Of a stretch of DNA of 64,000 bases, positions 57,269 through 64,000 are shown piece by piece. Position numbers and translations under genes: made by a program. Position 1 is the stretch's first letter, and each line of letters begins with the position of its first letter. This stretch comes from Neobacillus sp. PS3-34 (GTDB taxonomy: Bacteria; Bacillota; Bacilli; Bacillales; Cytobacillaceae). The stretch spans positions 4,453,001-4,517,000 of the forward strand of contig NZ_CP133267.1 of assembly GCF_030915465.1 (NCBI RefSeq), read 5' to 3'. The notes beneath the pieces were generated by a model. That model saw only the letters and a program-made list of their open reading frames with translations. It had not been told where the DNA came from and did not search any database.

Positions 57269-58411
57269 CTAAAGACGATCTTTATTTTCGTATGCTAATA
57301 TCAAATTTTTATAAAATTCGATTGATCTTTTATAGCAAGACACGCTCACCCATTCGTTTGGCTGATGGGCCAGCTTTTCATTGCCCTGCCCATAAATTAA
57401 GGTCGGAATTTCGCTTAGCGGATTGAGAACTGCTGCATCGGTATAATAAGAAACTCCAAAGCAATCAGAGCCATCATTCCCTTTAAGTGAAAGTGCATCC
57501 TGGATAAGGTTTTTTGAAGGAGAGGTCAGGATTGAAGGGCGGTCTAGTATCTTGGTAACCCGGAATTTATATATATCATTCATTGCCACAAGGCCGTTTA
57601 GCTTCTCACCCAGGTCGTTAATTAGCTCATTATGTGATTGCGGTGGAACGGATCTGATGTCCACTCGAATGGTACATCTATCGGGTATAACATTGGTCTG
57701 TATTCCGCCTTCTATCATCGTTACAGCCAAACTGCTTCTCCCAAGCGGCAATGTTTCGATTTCCCATTCTGCTCTTAGCATATCAAGCAGCTTTACGATC
57801 TTAACCATATGGTCTACTGCATTTATTCCCTGTTCAGGCATGGAACCATGAGCTGTTTTCCCATACGTGGTTATCTCCAGCCAAAGAGCCCCTTTATGGC
57901 CAATAACAATTTTTTCATTTGTCGGTTCGCCAATTATGAGAGCATCTATTTTCCTTTTTTCATTTTCTAAAAGAAATGCTCTTGCGCCGCAGCTATCCAC
58001 TTCTTCCCCGGCAGTTGCCAGAAAAGTAACACTTGCGGGAGGTGAAATATTTTCCAAAAATAAGGATTCAAGAGCTAAATACATCGCAGCCAATCCGCTC
58101 TTCATGTCAGAGGCACCTCGTCCATACACCCTGTCACCAACAATTTCCCCCGAGAAGGGAGAATAATCCCATTCCTGCTCACCTGGGGAAACCGTATCCA
58201 TATGGCCGCATAGAAAAAGGTGCTTTTCTCCTGTTCCTTTTAGCGTTACCTCAAAATTGCTCCGATTTGCTCCGAGTGAGGCTACCTTGAAGGGCAATCC
58301 CTTTTCCTTGCAGCGTTCCATAAAAATTTCTGTTATTTTATGTTCATTTCCTGGAGGGTTTGAGCTGTTTATGCGGAGCAAATTTTGAAGAAATTTTACT
58401 TCATCCATCAT
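57269..58411 (-). CDS. M20-family metallohydrolase (ArgE/DapE type), microcompartment operon
   Basis: 380-residue di-zinc amidohydrolase/peptidase. Metal ligands are in FLCGHMDTVSPG, GASDMKSGLAA, TAGEEVDSCGA, IGEPTN and the C-terminal LAHQPNEWVS; the dimerisation insert (GKTAHGSMPEQGINAVDHM) is intact. It would cleave an N-carbamoyl or N-acyl amino compound. Start overlaps the upstream DUF1989 stop by 4 bp, so translation is coupled. In a purine-breakdown setting a ureido substrate is plausible. Confidence 0.9.
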   Translation of the reverse strand: MMDEVKFLQNLLRINSSNPPGNEHKITEIFMERCKEKGLPFKVASLGANRSNFEVTLKGTGEKHLFLCGHMDTVSPGEQEWDYSPFSGEIVGDRVYGRGASDMKSGLAAMYLALESLFLENISPPASVTFLATAGEEVDSCGARAFLLENEKRKIDALIIGEPTNEKIVIGHKGALWLEITTYGKTAHGSMPEQGINAVDHMVKIVKLLDMLRAEWEIETLPLGRSSLAVTMIEGGIQTNVIPDRCTIRVDIRSVPPQSHNELINDLGEKLNGLVAMNDIYKFRVTKILDRPSILTSPSKNLIQDALSLKGNDGSDCFGVSYYTDAAVLNPLSEIPTLIYGQGNEKLAHQPNEWVSVSCYKRSIEFYKNLILAYENKDRL

Positions 58412-59028
58412 GTTGCCTCCACAATTTGCATTTTTAGCGGCGTGACCTTAAAGCCATTTACCGGCGCCATGTCCTGGGAACAGGTAGTACAAGCTATGAC
58501 AACATCGTCTAAAGCTTTAAGCCTTATATAGTCCCCCGGTTTAGAGAGTGGTTCATGGATTTCATAATCGCCTATATCATCCAGTACATTGTTCATAAAA
58601 ATATTGATAGGATCTGGAATGTTGTTTGGGTGAATATTATATTTTCTTAATGCTGTTTGAAGATTGTCATGGCAGTTGGGATGATCGTCTGTATCAAAGT
58701 CTATTTTGTATCGGTAGTAATCACAGGCAGGAAAAAAGAAATCATGCTTACCCACGGTATCCTCTACGAGCTGCATAAGTGGGCGTCGGCGGTTGCTATA
58801 AAGGAAATCTCCGATTTTTAATCTTATGCTGCTAAGTGAAGCCCTCATATGAACAGGTGAAACATGCTCTTCCGGATCGGCATGATTAAAGCAGACAAAA
58901 TCACCAACCTGTTTCCCTTCCATATCAATGATGATCAGCTCTTCACCTTTGCGCAGCATGGCACTTCTGCCCTCATAAGGAGGAATGATTATTTCATCGC
59001 GAATTCTTTCTATTTTAACGGCACCCAC
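58408..59028 (-). CDS. DUF1989 (urea carboxylase-associated) protein
   Basis: 206-residue protein of the DUF1989 family, which accompanies urea carboxylase/allophanate systems elsewhere. Conserved features are GKQVGDFVCFNHADPEE, SNRRRPLMQLVEDTVGKHDF and CSQDMAPVNGFKVTPL. The cysteines CDYYR, NCHDN and TCSQ may bind metal. Overlaps the M20 gene by 4 bp. Its presence points to nitrogen-compound turnover in this operon. Confidence 0.88.
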   Translation of the reverse strand: MGAVKIERIRDEIIIPPYEGRSAMLRKGEELIIIDMEGKQVGDFVCFNHADPEEHVSPVHMRASLSSIRLKIGDFLYSNRRRPLMQLVEDTVGKHDFFFPACDYYRYKIDFDTDDHPNCHDNLQTALRKYNIHPNNIPDPINIFMNNVLDDIGDYEIHEPLSKPGDYIRLKALDDVVIACTTCSQDMAPVNGFKVTPLKMQIVEAT

Positions 59029-59046
59029 CTAATCACCTTCCATCTA

Positions 59047-59730
59047 TTATTCAATGAAAACCGCTACCGCCCGGACGGGAGAACCCGTCCCCTTTCTGAT
59101 CCGAAGCGGAAGCCCAAAGTATAGAAAACGCATTCCTGCGATTTTATCCAGATTACATAGATTTTCGGTATTTGTTATCCCATATTCTCTGCACACAAGA
59201 TGCCCGGAAAACTTCGGGTCCTCTGGATGGTCGATTGCCGGTGCGTCGATTCCTATATTTATTACTCCACTATCAGCAAGCCACTTGGCAGCACTGTAAT
59301 CAAGTCCAGTATAGGTTGTAAGCCATTTTTCAGTTCCGTAGGACCTATTGTAATGCCCTGTATATAAGAGTACTATATCGCCTTTATCCAAATGCTGATT
59401 GGATCGGCGCAAAGCTTCCTCAAGATCTTGCCTCGTAATGAACCTTTCCGGAGAAACCCTGGACAAATCTAAACAAATAGCCGGCCCATAAAAATATTCG
59501 AGCGGCATTTCATCGATATATTTACCTTGTGGGTCATACTCGTACGTAGCATCGCTGTGCGTTGGTCCATGTTCGTTGATAAGCAGATTATTCGTGGCAA
59601 ATCCGAAACCAATTTGTTTCTCGCTTTCTTCATGCGATATATTTGGAAAAATCATTGTTTTTTGATGAAGGGGGAATACCGGCATTCCCTGATATATTTC
59701 CTGAGTTAAATCAACAAGCTTTACTCCCAT
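59047..59730 (-). CDS. Cyclase-family hydrolase (KynB-like)
   Basis: 227-residue metal-dependent hydrolase of the cyclase/kynurenine formamidase fold. The family motif is HGPTHSDATYEY (HGTHxDxP variant), and the second site DAPAIDHPED. Such enzymes cleave or close amide/ring bonds. The ribosome site GGAGGGAAAC precedes the ATG. Part of the microcompartment operon; a ring-opening role in purine or pyrimidine breakdown is inferred. Confidence 0.88.
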   Translation of the reverse strand: MGVKLVDLTQEIYQGMPVFPLHQKTMIFPNISHEESEKQIGFGFATNNLLINEHGPTHSDATYEYDPQGKYIDEMPLEYFYGPAICLDLSRVSPERFITRQDLEEALRRSNQHLDKGDIVLLYTGHYNRSYGTEKWLTTYTGLDYSAAKWLADSGVINIGIDAPAIDHPEDPKFSGHLVCREYGITNTENLCNLDKIAGMRFLYFGLPLRIRKGTGSPVRAVAVFIE

Positions 59731-59771
59731 GGTTTCCCTCCTGTTTATTCTAGTCCAGGCATTTGTGCTGT

Positions 59772-61580
59772 TTAGAGAATGGTTGGTATGATTTCAAACT
59801 TATTCACATCTATTAAGCCCATATCTGTAATTTTCCATTTTGGACTGGTTACGAGTGACCAAAAAGATAAATGCATAAAAGGAACATGGATCCCGCAGCC
59901 AAGTTCGTCTTTTGCGAGTCTCGATAATTCCTCTACTTTATCGCTCATCTCTTTGCCTGTGAATTCATCGGTCATTAACCCTCCGATTCGGAGCGGCAGG
60001 TCCCCTACAACCCTACTATCTTTAATCATGGCGATACCGCCATCCATCGCAATAACACGATTCACTGCAGTTACCATATCCTCATAATTGGTTCCGGTAA
60101 CAATAATATTATGTGTATCATGAGCAACGCTTTCTGCAATTGCGCCGCTTTTTAAATCAAAGCCATTCAGAAAGGTTTTTCCGATTTTCCCTGTTCTGCC
60201 ATGTCGCTCAATTACAAGCACTGGCAAAACGTCTTGTTTTAAACATGGCTGTACAATTCCTTCTACTACATTTAAGGTATACTCTTTGCCCCCTGTCAGA
60301 TTTTGATCAGGAATCGCTTCAATCGCCCGGACTCTTGCCCTGCTGCCAGTTGCCCTTATTAATAGGTCCTCTTTTTTAACCGGTTTCCTTTTAATTGATT
60401 TCTTTACACTTTCCGGATATATGTAAGGAGCGATTTCAATCGTTAGCTCCCCTTTTTCGGCTGCCTTTTTGCCTCCAAGAAAAACCTGGTCGATTTTCAT
60501 TTCATTTAAATCGCTAATGACTGCAATATCAGCTCTTTTCCCTGGAGAAATTACTCCTACATCCTTAAAGCCGAAGTGGGTCGCGGGATTAATGGTGGCC
60601 ATTTGAATAGCTTCAACCGGATCAATCCCTTCAGCAATCGTCCGCCGGATAATGTCATTCATATGTCCGTATTTTAATAGGTCTGCCGGTACCATATCAT
60701 CTGATACGACTATTGCCCGCCGTGAATCCAGTCCATCTTCAGTAATCGCCCGGATACATTCAGCCATATTGCGTTGTGAAGAGCCTTCACGCATAAACAC
60801 ACTGACACCATAACGCAGTTTTTCCACTGTCTCCTCCTTTGTTGTTGTTTCATGGCAGGAGACATGCGTTCCGCCGCTTATGATATGTGCGGCGAGCTCT
60901 TTTCCAAATAAGCCTGGCGCATTTCCTTCGACAGTCTTTCCAATACTGTTCGCATAAGCAACAGCGGCTACCAGATCATCAATGAGTTCAGGTGCGTGTT
61001 CGTACACCGGTTTAATATTGCTAAAGCTTTGGATTTCTCCAATTCCCTGCACATAGGGATCTGTCAGCAGATCCTTCATATCCTTGGCAGAAACATCAAA
61101 GCCGGATGTTTCCAAACCTGGAGCATCCGGAACGGCGCATGGAACCGTAAATAATATGCGGTTCGGCAGGGTTTTTGCTTCCTCAATCATCGCCTTCATT
61201 CCCTGCACTCCGAGGACATTTCCTATTTCATGAGGGTCTCCGATTAAGGTGGTTGTGCCCGTAGGAATTGAAAGCTTTGAAAATTCAGTACATGTCAGCA
61301 TTGCGCTCTCAAAATGCATATGGGAATCAATAAATCCAGGACTTACAAATTTCCCTTTAACATTTTCCACAGTTGTTTTTGGACCAATTAAATCGCTTGC
61401 ATCCCCGACCATTAAAATATACTCACCTTTAACAGCCACATCCGCTTCATAAATTTCACGGGTAATGACATTAATAAAATAGCCCCCTTTAAGGACCAGG
61501 TCTGCGTAAAGAGTTGAATCCAAAAGCACATCAATTAGTTTTCGGTGTTGTATTGCTTTTTTAATTTTTATAGCATCCAT
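59772..61580 (-). CDS. ade: Adenine deaminase
   Basis: 602-residue metal-dependent deaminase converting adenine to hypoxanthine and ammonia. Motifs: FVSPGFIDSHMHFESAML, IGDPHEIGNVLG, VEGNAPGLFGKEL, HVSCHETTTKEE, VVSDDMVPADLL and SPGKRADIAVI. Length and layout match the AdeC family. Lies directly after the pentamer shell gene in the same operon, which makes adenine or a related purine the best guess for the compartment's feedstock. Confidence 0.92.
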   Translation of the reverse strand: MDAIKIKKAIQHRKLIDVLLDSTLYADLVLKGGYFINVITREIYEADVAVKGEYILMVGDASDLIGPKTTVENVKGKFVSPGFIDSHMHFESAMLTCTEFSKLSIPTGTTTLIGDPHEIGNVLGVQGMKAMIEEAKTLPNRILFTVPCAVPDAPGLETSGFDVSAKDMKDLLTDPYVQGIGEIQSFSNIKPVYEHAPELIDDLVAAVAYANSIGKTVEGNAPGLFGKELAAHIISGGTHVSCHETTTKEETVEKLRYGVSVFMREGSSQRNMAECIRAITEDGLDSRRAIVVSDDMVPADLLKYGHMNDIIRRTIAEGIDPVEAIQMATINPATHFGFKDVGVISPGKRADIAVISDLNEMKIDQVFLGGKKAAEKGELTIEIAPYIYPESVKKSIKRKPVKKEDLLIRATGSRARVRAIEAIPDQNLTGGKEYTLNVVEGIVQPCLKQDVLPVLVIERHGRTGKIGKTFLNGFDLKSGAIAESVAHDTHNIIVTGTNYEDMVTAVNRVIAMDGGIAMIKDSRVVGDLPLRIGGLMTDEFTGKEMSDKVEELSRLAKDELGCGIHVPFMHLSFWSLVTSPKWKITDMGLIDVNKFEIIPTIL

Positions 61581-61583
61581 GGA

Positions 61584-61862
61584 TTATCCCCCCAACATTG
61601 TTCCTTCTAAGCTATCAATGATCCCAATGATCGCAGCATCTATTGGGGCATCTTTGTTTTTGATAGCCCTCGACGCCATGCTTCCTGTTACATAAATAAC
61701 TTTTTCCCCGATTCCTGCTCCTACAGTATCTACGGTGATAATGGGGTTCGGTAAAGCACCACCATCCAAACCGATAGGCTGTGTGATTAATAGCTTGGCG
61801 CCTACCAGGTTTTCATCTTTCCTTGTTGCCGTTACACGACCAACCACTATCCCCATATGCAT
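61584..61862 (-). CDS. Microcompartment vertex protein (EutN/CcmL, BMC-P)
   Basis: 92-residue pentamer-forming shell protein that caps compartment vertices. Family features: MGIVVGRVTATRKDENLVGAK, PIITVDTVGAGIGEKV and VTGSMASRAIKNKDAPIDAA. Start ATG has GGAG upstream. The presence of a vertex protein with BMC-domain proteins indicates a closed compartment. Confidence 0.95.
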   Translation of the reverse strand: MHMGIVVGRVTATRKDENLVGAKLLITQPIGLDGGALPNPIITVDTVGAGIGEKVIYVTGSMASRAIKNKDAPIDAAIIGIIDSLEGTMLGG

Positions 61863-61875
61863 GTAAATCTTCTCC

Positions 61876-62613
61876 TTATTCCATAATCAGTGCGATATTT
61901 AATTCTTTCGCGGTGTCTCGAGCCAAAGGTGTAATAATCGTGCCGTTCATAACGGCTAGTTTCGAAAGATTTTTCTGATGGATATATCGAATCGTCTCGT
62001 CTGTAACCACTGTTTTTTGCAGTGCTTTCCTCATTCTGAATTCGGAAGTATTTCCTGCATCAATCAGCTTTATTCCGAGTGACTTAAGCTCAAGTAAATG
62101 CTCATTTAGTTTTCTTTTAAGTGAAACCGTTCCTTTATCCAGTCCTTCTAATGTCCATAGCGGATGATACGGATCTGCTCCAATTTTTAACCCAAATACT
62201 TCTTTGCCAGAAAGTAAAGCTGCAATAATCAGCCTTACAAATGGACGTTGTTCATTGAATGACAGGATGTCAGAGACAATTGAAAAAGAGAGGATAGGTA
62301 TCAACACCGCATCCAGGTCCTGAATGATGTTATCAGACAAATGAGTGTGTGGTATCCAGTCATCATTGCCGGTGGCTTTTACAAGTTCCGTTTTGGCAAA
62401 CCGTCTAAAGACTTCCTCTTCCGCAGAAATTCGAATGGTTATATTCTCTTCTTCGAGCCTTTTTAAGTATGAAAATCCCGGTTCCATTCCAATCATATGA
62501 GAGGTTAATAGAGCCAGGACATATGGTTTAAGCTGGGACCTGCTTCTGTTATTGCGCTGAAACAATTCCTGCAGAGCGTGTTCCATCATGGCACTCTGCT
62601 TTTCAGTTTTCAT
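61876..62613 (-). CDS. Flavoprotein-like microcompartment protein
   Basis: 245-residue protein resembling the flavoprotein (PF02441-like) components of other BMC loci: DAVLIPILSFSIVSDILSF..., IIAALLSGKEVFGLKIGADP and a C-terminal NGTIITPLARDTAKELNI. The N-terminal SAMMEHALQELFQR is an amphipathic helix and may be a cargo-targeting tail. It would bind FMN and move electrons or act in cofactor repair. ATG 62613 lies 2 nt after the BMC-H stop. Assignment is moderate. Confidence 0.7.
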   Translation of the reverse strand: MKTEKQSAMMEHALQELFQRNNRSRSQLKPYVLALLTSHMIGMEPGFSYLKRLEEENITIRISAEEEVFRRFAKTELVKATGNDDWIPHTHLSDNIIQDLDAVLIPILSFSIVSDILSFNEQRPFVRLIIAALLSGKEVFGLKIGADPYHPLWTLEGLDKGTVSLKRKLNEHLLELKSLGIKLIDAGNTSEFRMRKALQKTVVTDETIRYIHQKNLSKLAVMNGTIITPLARDTAKELNIALIME

Positions 62614-62615
62614 TT

Positions 62616-62899
62616 TTATTCACCATTCGTTTTGGATAATAACGCTCTTTCAACCTCACTGTGAGGTCGTGGAATTACGTGGACAGATACCAGCTCACCC
62701 ACACGTCTGGCGGCTTCAGCGCCAGCATCAGTTGCGCCTTTACTGCACCTACATCTCCTCTTACCATTACAGTAACAAGTCCAAATCCTACTTTCTCATA
62801 ACCGCAGATTTCCACGTTAGCCGCTTTTACCATAGCATCTGCTGCTTCAATCGCTCCCACTAATCCTTTGGTTTCAATCAACCCTAATGATTCACCCAT
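62616..62899 (-). CDS. BMC-domain shell protein (hexamer), frameshifted
   Basis: About 94-residue BMC-H shell protein: [38 protein letters not shown] is intact. As read it derails at KAQLMLAL; one missing base near 62735 restores [20 protein letters not shown] and the typical [14 protein letters not shown] end with a stop at 62616. Together with the other BMC gene it tiles the facets. Confidence 0.9.
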
Positions 62900-63028
62900 T
62901 TTAGTTCCTCCTAAAAATTAAATTATTGAAACGTCTTTCCACCACGTTCATCTTAAAAACGATGATTCTCAAGTATAACCATTGTGGATTGTTACATATT
63001 TATGATAGTAGTCATCGTTTGATATCTC

Positions 63029-63361
63029 CTATTCGTTTTCGGGTGCAGCTTCCTGCAGCAAAGTGTTTTTCTCCAGCTTGAACCTTGGCAGCAGCTTGCC
63101 TGCCACTTCATTATGGGCTCTTGGAATGACGTGGTGCGAAATTACTCTTCCTATGCGCTCTGCCGCATTTACTCCGGCATCTACGGCTGACTTAACCGCA
63201 GCTACATCTCCGCTGAAATGGATGGTTACACCCAGATAGCCGCTTACACCTATTACCTTTTCAATTCCCACAATTTCTACATCTGCTGCTTTAACTGCAG
63301 CATCAGCAGCGGAAACGGCTGTTGTATAACCAACTGTTTCAATAAGTCCTAGTGCATACAA
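63029..63361 (-). CDS. BMC-domain shell protein (hexamer), second copy
   Basis: 110-residue BMC-H protein: YALGLIETVGYTTAVSAADAAVKAADVEIVGIEKV, pore segment SGYLGVTIHFSGDVAAVKSAVDAG and HHVIPRAHNEVAGKLL. TTG 63361 is preferred as start because GATGGGGG lies 6 nt before it. A longer C-terminal tail (LEKNTLLQEAAPENE) distinguishes it from the other BMC-H copy. Confidence 0.92.
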   Translation of the reverse strand: MYALGLIETVGYTTAVSAADAAVKAADVEIVGIEKVIGVSGYLGVTIHFSGDVAAVKSAVDAGVNAAERIGRVISHHVIPRAHNEVAGKLLPRFKLEKNTLLQEAAPENE

Positions 63362-63414
63362 TCGGATCCCCCATCTCAAGCAATCTATGTTTTGAAATGT
63401 CCTAAACAAAAATA

Positions 63415-63999
63415 TTAATTTAACCTGTCAGCTTCTTTTTTTAGTTCTTCTGACACTTGAGAAACAATCTCGAATTTACCATATAGCAGCAAGTAATTCT
63501 TTTCTATTAAGTAATCAAAATTCGTTTCGCTCGCCTTTTTTAAATGACGATCCATCAGCAGAATGGAGGTATAGTAGTCCACTCCTTCTATAACGGCAAC
63601 GCCATTAACAGATGTCGTTAATTCCAGCTGCTTTGACAGCCATGGGCTTGGTGATTGAACTTTAAAAATTTGTGTTGATTTATATGATTTTTGAGAAAGT
63701 TTTTGATATAACGTTTTTACTACCATTGAAAGTCTTTCAGAATCCTGTTCATATACCTCAAGAACAAATTTTTCCTTGCTGCCCTTATCCCAGGTTAAAA
63801 AATATTTTATTGACGGAAACTCCCTTAGGATGTCATTTAAGATAAAAAGCTGCCCTACTGTGCATCTTTCTGAAGTAATAACACCAATTGAAAAAGCTGT
63901 AAGGGGGCGTTGAATGAAAGGATGCAAACTTGAATCAAGATTGGAGAAAAGCCAGGCTTTGACACCATCAGTTGTTTGTCCAAGAAATTTACTTTCCTC
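63415..63999 (-). CDS. Unrecognised protein of the microcompartment operon, N-terminus outside window
   Basis: The frame is open at the window edge; 195 codons including the stop are visible. Segments EESKFLGQTTDGVKAWLFSN, SIGVITSERCTVGQLFILND and VNGVAVIEGVDYYTSILLMD suggest two alpha/beta repeats. I cannot place it in a family. Possibilities are a regulator or a cargo/shell-associated factor. It precedes the shell genes in the same direction. Confidence 0.55.
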   Translation of the reverse strand, partial: EESKFLGQTTDGVKAWLFSNLDSSLHPFIQRPLTAFSIGVITSERCTVGQLFILNDILREFPSIKYFLTWDKGSKEKFVLEVYEQDSERLSMVVKTLYQKLSQKSYKSTQIFKVQSPSPWLSKQLELTTSVNGVAVIEGVDYYTSILLMDRHLKKASETNFDYLIEKNYLLLYGKFEIVSQVSEELKKEADRLN

Positions 64000-64000
64000 G

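Overview
The window comes from a spore-forming member of the Bacillaceae (Firmicutes). It is moderately AT-rich, has strong Shine-Dalgarno sites and several TTG/GTG starts, and carries sspN, tlp, a spoVK-like AAA protein, GH18 enzymes and a coat-like protein. The left 27 kb follows the Bacillus subtilis order citB-yneN-sspN-tlp-yneP-yneQ-yneR-plsY-yneT-parE-parC. That order is interrupted by an APH-type kinase, an ABC-F resistance gene with an attenuator leader, an mtnA-aldolase pair, a CapA-like gene, a HesB-like gene with an in-frame UGA, histidine kinases, an rsbR-like remnant, chrA and a GH18 enzyme.

27-41 kb is a mixed accessory region: a secreted protein, a staygreen-family protein, about 1 kb of non-coding repeats, a MarR-controlled heterodimeric ABC exporter, a complete type I toxin-antitoxin locus, an MFS exporter behind a perfect inverted repeat, a sigma-factor/ClpP pair, a DAO-type oxidoreductase, a His/Gly/Tyr-repeat coat-like protein and a pyruvate-oxidase-like TPP enzyme. 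41-55 kb holds gpmA, a small Cys-rich operon behind ArsR-type operators, a second HesB-like gene with an in-frame UGA, a flippase, a gluconate module (gntK, an RpiR regulator, gntP), trhO, a composite repeat region, an aldo/keto reductase and a second GH18 enzyme. From 64 kb down to 56 kb a leftward operon encodes microcompartment shell proteins together with adenine deaminase, a cyclase-family hydrolase, a DUF1989 protein, an M20 hydrolase and an amidohydrolase. It has no aldehyde dehydrogenase or signature radical/B12 enzyme, so it looks like a purine-related (nitrogen) microcompartment of undescribed chemistry.

Two points matter most. First, two separate HesB/IscA-like genes (13892-14182 and 42537-42811) each carry an in-frame TGA exactly where the family's first cysteine would be. 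Each TGA is followed, 24-25 nt later, by a small hairpin with a UGGA(A/U) loop, which looks like a bacterial SECIS element; these are probable selenoproteins. Second, at least 14 sites in 12 genes carry a frameshift, and nearly all are explained by one or two missing bases in a G or C run. This points to systematic under-calling in the sequence rather than real gene decay, so those genes are listed as CDS with the break noted.
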